A stretch of 6,459 bases of DNA. It comes from Actinomycetota bacterium (GTDB taxonomy: Bacteria; Actinomycetota; Acidimicrobiia; Acidimicrobiales; Microtrichaceae). Under the pieces are notes generated by a model, which worked only from the letters and a program-made list of their open reading frames with translations, did no database searches and was not told the origin of the DNA. Location of the stretch: positions 1 to 6,459 of the forward strand of contig SXMI01000173.1 of the NCBI GenBank assembly GCA_005777415.1, given 5' to 3'. This document shows, one piece after another, positions 4,760 to 6,459 of this stretch. Made by a program: the position numbers and the translations under genes. Position 1 is the first letter of the stretch. Each line of letters opens with the position of its first letter.

Positions 4760-6292
4760 ATGCTGCAGGGTCGGACGCTGTGGGAGTTGATGGAACAGCG
4801 GGTGGACGCCACCCCGGACGCGCTGATGGCTGTCGACGAGGACATGCGGACGGTGACGTTCGCCGAGTTCTGGACGGAGTCCGAGCGGGCCGCCGCCGGC
4901 CTGCTGGCCCAAGGGGTCGTTCCGGGAAGCGTCGTGTCCTGGCAGCTGCCCACCTGGATCGAGTCGTTGGTGCTGGTCGCCGCGCTCAGCCGGCTGGACG
5001 CCGTCCAGAACCCGATGCTGCCGATCTACCGTGAGCGCGAGGTGGGGTTCATCACCTCGCAGGCGAGGTCGTCCCTGCTGGTCGTCCCCTCCGTCTGGCG
5101 CGGCTTCGACTTCGAGGCGATGGCGACGGAGGTGGCCGGCGGCGTCGAGGGCATGCGGGTCCTGGTCGCGGACCGCACGCTTCCGCAGGGTGACCCGGGA
5201 TCGCTCCCGCCGATCACGGCGGCGGCCGACGCCGACGAGCAGTCGGTGCGGTGGCTCTTCTACACCTCCGGCACCACCGCCGACCCGAAGGGCGCCCAGC
5301 ACACCGACGCCTCGATCTCGGCGGTGGCCCGGGGGATGGGGGAGCGCCTGGCGCTGCACGAGGGGGACCGCAACGCACTCGTGTTCCCGTTCACCCACAT
5401 CGGCGGCATCACCTGGCTGTTCGCCAGCCTGCAGTCGGGGTGCTCGAACATCCTGATGGAGGGGTTCCACCCCCAGGAGACGCCCGAGGTCCTGGCCCGC
5501 GAGAACGTCACCCTGGCGGGGAGCGGCACGGTCTTCCACCAGGCGTACCTGGCCTACCAGCGGTCGCAGCCCCAGCCGGTCTTCCCCGACGTGCGCGGGT
5601 TCCCCGGCGGCGGCGCACCCAAGCCGCCGGCCCTGGTGGCCGAGATGCGCGAGGTGTTCGACGCCCCCGTGCTGTCCGGCTACGGGCTCACCGAGGCGCC
5701 GATCCTGACGATGGCGTCGACCGACGACACCGACGACGAGCTGGCCACCAGTGAGGGCAAGCCGATGCCCGGCGTGGAGCTGAAGCTCGTCACCGTCGAG
5801 GGTGTCGTCGCCGGTCCCGGCGAGGAGGGCGAGATCCGGGCCAAGGCCCCGCAGGTGATGCGCGGGTACCTCGACGCATCGCTCGACGCCGCGGCCTTCG
5901 ACGAGGAGGGGTACTTCCGGACCGGCGACCTGGGCCGGATCGACGAGCGCGGCAACGTCGTGATCACCGGTCGGCTGAAGGACGTGATCATCCGCAAGGG
6001 CGAGAACGTCTCGGCCAAGGAGGTGGAGGACCTGTTGTACCTGCACCCGGCGATCGCGGACGTGGCGGTGATCGGCCTGCCCGACCCGGACAGCGGCGAG
6101 CGGGTGTGCGCGGTGGTGCAGCTCGCCGAAGGGGCCGACGGGCTCGCCTTCGAGGACATGGTCGCCTTCCTCAAGGGTGAGGGGCTCATGAACCAGAAGC
6201 TGCCGGAGCAGCTCGAGCTGGTCGACCTGCTGCCCCGCAACCCGGCCGGCAAGGTGCTGAAGCACGTGCTCCGGGAGCAGTACGCCGACTGA
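4760..6292 (+). CDS. AMP-forming acyl-CoA synthetase (fatty/alicyclic acid-CoA ligase type)
   Basis: This complete 510-aa member of the ANL adenylating superfamily activates a carboxylic acid with ATP to an acyl-AMP and then transfers it to CoA. Visible motifs in order: the ATP P-loop YTSGTTADPKG at 168-178; the GGGAPKPP turn at 283-290; GYGLTEAP at 307-314; YFRTGD at 385-390; the hinge and A8 loop GRLKDVIIRKGENVSAKEVE at 404-423; and the adenylation lysine K498 in NPAGKVLK. All key residues are present. ATG at 4760 is preceded by GAGGGGG (4747-4753), 6 nt away. It has its own likely promoter and a strong terminator overlapping its stop codon, so it is probably transcribed alone. The sequence resembles medium-chain and cyclohexanecarboxylate-CoA ligase (AliA-like) enzymes, but the acyl pocket cannot be assigned by eye. 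It could close the alcohol -> aldehyde -> acid -> CoA ester route implied by the neighbours (inference). Confidence 0.93.
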   Translation: MLQGRTLWELMEQRVDATPDALMAVDEDMRTVTFAEFWTESERAAAGLLAQGVVPGSVVSWQLPTWIESLVLVAALSRLDAVQNPMLPIYREREVGFITSQARSSLLVVPSVWRGFDFEAMATEVAGGVEGMRVLVADRTLPQGDPGSLPPITAAADADEQSVRWLFYTSGTTADPKGAQHTDASISAVARGMGERLALHEGDRNALVFPFTHIGGITWLFASLQSGCSNILMEGFHPQETPEVLARENVTLAGSGTVFHQAYLAYQRSQPQPVFPDVRGFPGGGAPKPPALVAEMREVFDAPVLSGYGLTEAPILTMASTDDTDDELATSEGKPMPGVELKLVTVEGVVAGPGEEGEIRAKAPQVMRGYLDASLDAAAFDEEGYFRTGDLGRIDERGNVVITGRLKDVIIRKGENVSAKEVEDLLYLHPAIADVAVIGLPDPDSGERVCAVVQLAEGADGLAFEDMVAFLKGEGLMNQKLPEQLELVDLLPRNPAGKVLKHVLREQYAD

Positions 6293-6312
6293 TCGACCCG
6301 ATCGTCGGTTTT
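6285..6312 (+). terminator. Intrinsic terminator overlapping the acyl-CoA synthetase stop codon
   Basis: CCGAC (6285-6289) and GATCG (6291-6295), separated by one bulged T, pair with CGATC (6299-6303) and GTCGG (6304-6308) around an ACC loop. The 10-bp stem is followed at once by TTTT (6309-6312). A T-tract is rare in DNA this GC-rich, which makes this the best intrinsic terminator in the window. The TGA stop (6290-6292) lies inside the stem. Confidence 0.72.
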
Positions 6313-6334
6313 CGTCCGGACCCGGCCCCGGACC

Positions 6335-6340
6335 TACGAT
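6335..6340 (+). promoter_or_regulatory. Candidate -10 box (TACGAT) for the SDR gene
   Basis: TACGAT fits TANNNT and lies 85 nt before the ATG at 6426, directly against a palindrome at 6341-6355. A poor -35 candidate (TTCGTC, 6311-6316) sits 18 nt upstream, next to the terminator T-tract. A GTCCGG/CCGGAC dyad (6314-6319 and 6328-6333) fills the spacer. Confidence 0.42.
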
Positions 6341-6355
6341 CTGACGACCCGTCAG
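6341..6355 (+). promoter_or_regulatory. Perfect palindrome at the predicted transcription start, probable operator
   Basis: CTGACG-ACC-CGTCAG is a perfect 6-bp inverted repeat with a 3-nt centre, immediately after the candidate -10 box, so it should cover the start point. Size and position are typical of TetR-family operators that repress acyl-CoA and SDR genes in actinobacteria. The regulator is not in this window, so the family assignment is inference. Confidence 0.5.
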
Positions 6356-6389
6356 GTTCCGGTGCCCCGTTCGGGCCCGGACGCAGCAC

Positions 6390-6408
6390 GGATCCGGCAA
6401 CCGGATCC
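6390..6408 (+). promoter_or_regulatory. Second perfect palindrome, just upstream of the SDR ribosome-binding site
   Basis: GGATCCGG-CAA-CCGGATCC is a perfect 8-bp inverted repeat with a 3-nt centre, ending 3 nt before AGGAGG (6412-6417). It lies inside the predicted 5' untranslated region, so it may be a downstream operator or an RNA stem-loop beside the ribosome-binding site. Its sequence differs from the palindrome at 6341-6355, which argues against one protein recognising both. Confidence 0.5.
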
Positions 6409-6425
6409 ATCAGGAGGACTGGACC

Positions 6426-6459
6426 ATGGGACTGCTCGACGGCAAGGTCGCGATCGTCA
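6426..6459 (+). CDS. Short-chain dehydrogenase/reductase, N-terminal start only
   Basis: Only 11 complete codons are in the window: MGLLDGKVAIV, followed by the first base of a codon starting with A. This matches the first beta-strand of classical short-chain dehydrogenases (xLxGKVAIVTGaxxGIG), just before the glycine-rich NAD(P) loop. The start is secure: AGGAGG (6412-6417) lies 8 nt upstream of the ATG, the strongest ribosome-binding site in the window. The substrate is unknown. It is separated from the acyl-CoA synthetase by a terminator and has its own regulated promoter region, so it probably begins a new transcription unit. Confidence 0.75.
   Translation, partial: MGLLDGKVAIV

Noticed and set aside
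4712..6400. 562-codon open frame on the minus strand opposite the acyl-CoA synthetase
   Set aside because: The + strand product carries every ANL superfamily motif. The antisense frame gives a His/Arg/Gly-rich sequence without motifs and also crosses the terminator and promoter region.

Overview
This is a very GC-rich window with strong G/C preference at third codon positions. All the supported genes lie on the + strand. The style fits a high-GC actinobacterium, most plausibly class Acidimicrobiia: Thr/Val/Pro-rich extracytoplasmic stalks, TANNNT-type -10 boxes, GTG starts, and a crowd of acyl-CoA/alcohol catabolism genes. That placement is inference; no rRNA or marker gene is present. I see no tRNA, CRISPR array, insertion sequence or phage gene.

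Layout. (1) 1-296 is the C-terminal end of an aldehyde dehydrogenase, followed by a perfect GC-rich hairpin (302-326). (2) 297-651 is not empty. It holds a 22-bp imperfect hairpin (353-405) whose right arm covers the Shine-Dalgarno of a 41-codon reading frame (410-535), which encodes a likely single-pass membrane peptide. (3) 652-2271 encodes a one-piece transmembrane regulator. It carries an ECF-type sigma factor (regions 2 and 4), a zinc anti-sigma-like C/H/C/C motif, one membrane helix, a Thr/Pro stalk with poly-proline, and a small Ig-like outer domain. (4) 2358-4644 looks like an operon: a zinc alcohol dehydrogenase, a cyclase/kynurenine-formamidase-like hydrolase 5 nt downstream, and a 79-aa membrane protein 11 nt after that. 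(5) 4760-6292 is an AMP-forming acyl-CoA synthetase with its own probable promoter and a T-tailed terminator. (6) 6313-6425 is a regulatory intergenic region with two perfect palindromes. It leads into the first codons of a short-chain dehydrogenase/reductase (6426 onward, cut by the window edge).

Working together (inference). Alcohol dehydrogenase, aldehyde dehydrogenase and acyl-CoA ligase form a logical route alcohol -> aldehyde -> acid -> acyl-CoA. The cyclase-family hydrolase and the SDR could act on ring or hydroxy/keto intermediates. The substrate cannot be read from the sequence. The sigma factor sits between the catabolic blocks and may sense an envelope, redox or substrate signal, but nothing here proves it controls the neighbours. 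The most unusual items are the fused sigma/anti-sigma/Ig protein, the structured leader with its tiny membrane ORF, and the double-palindrome SDR promoter region.
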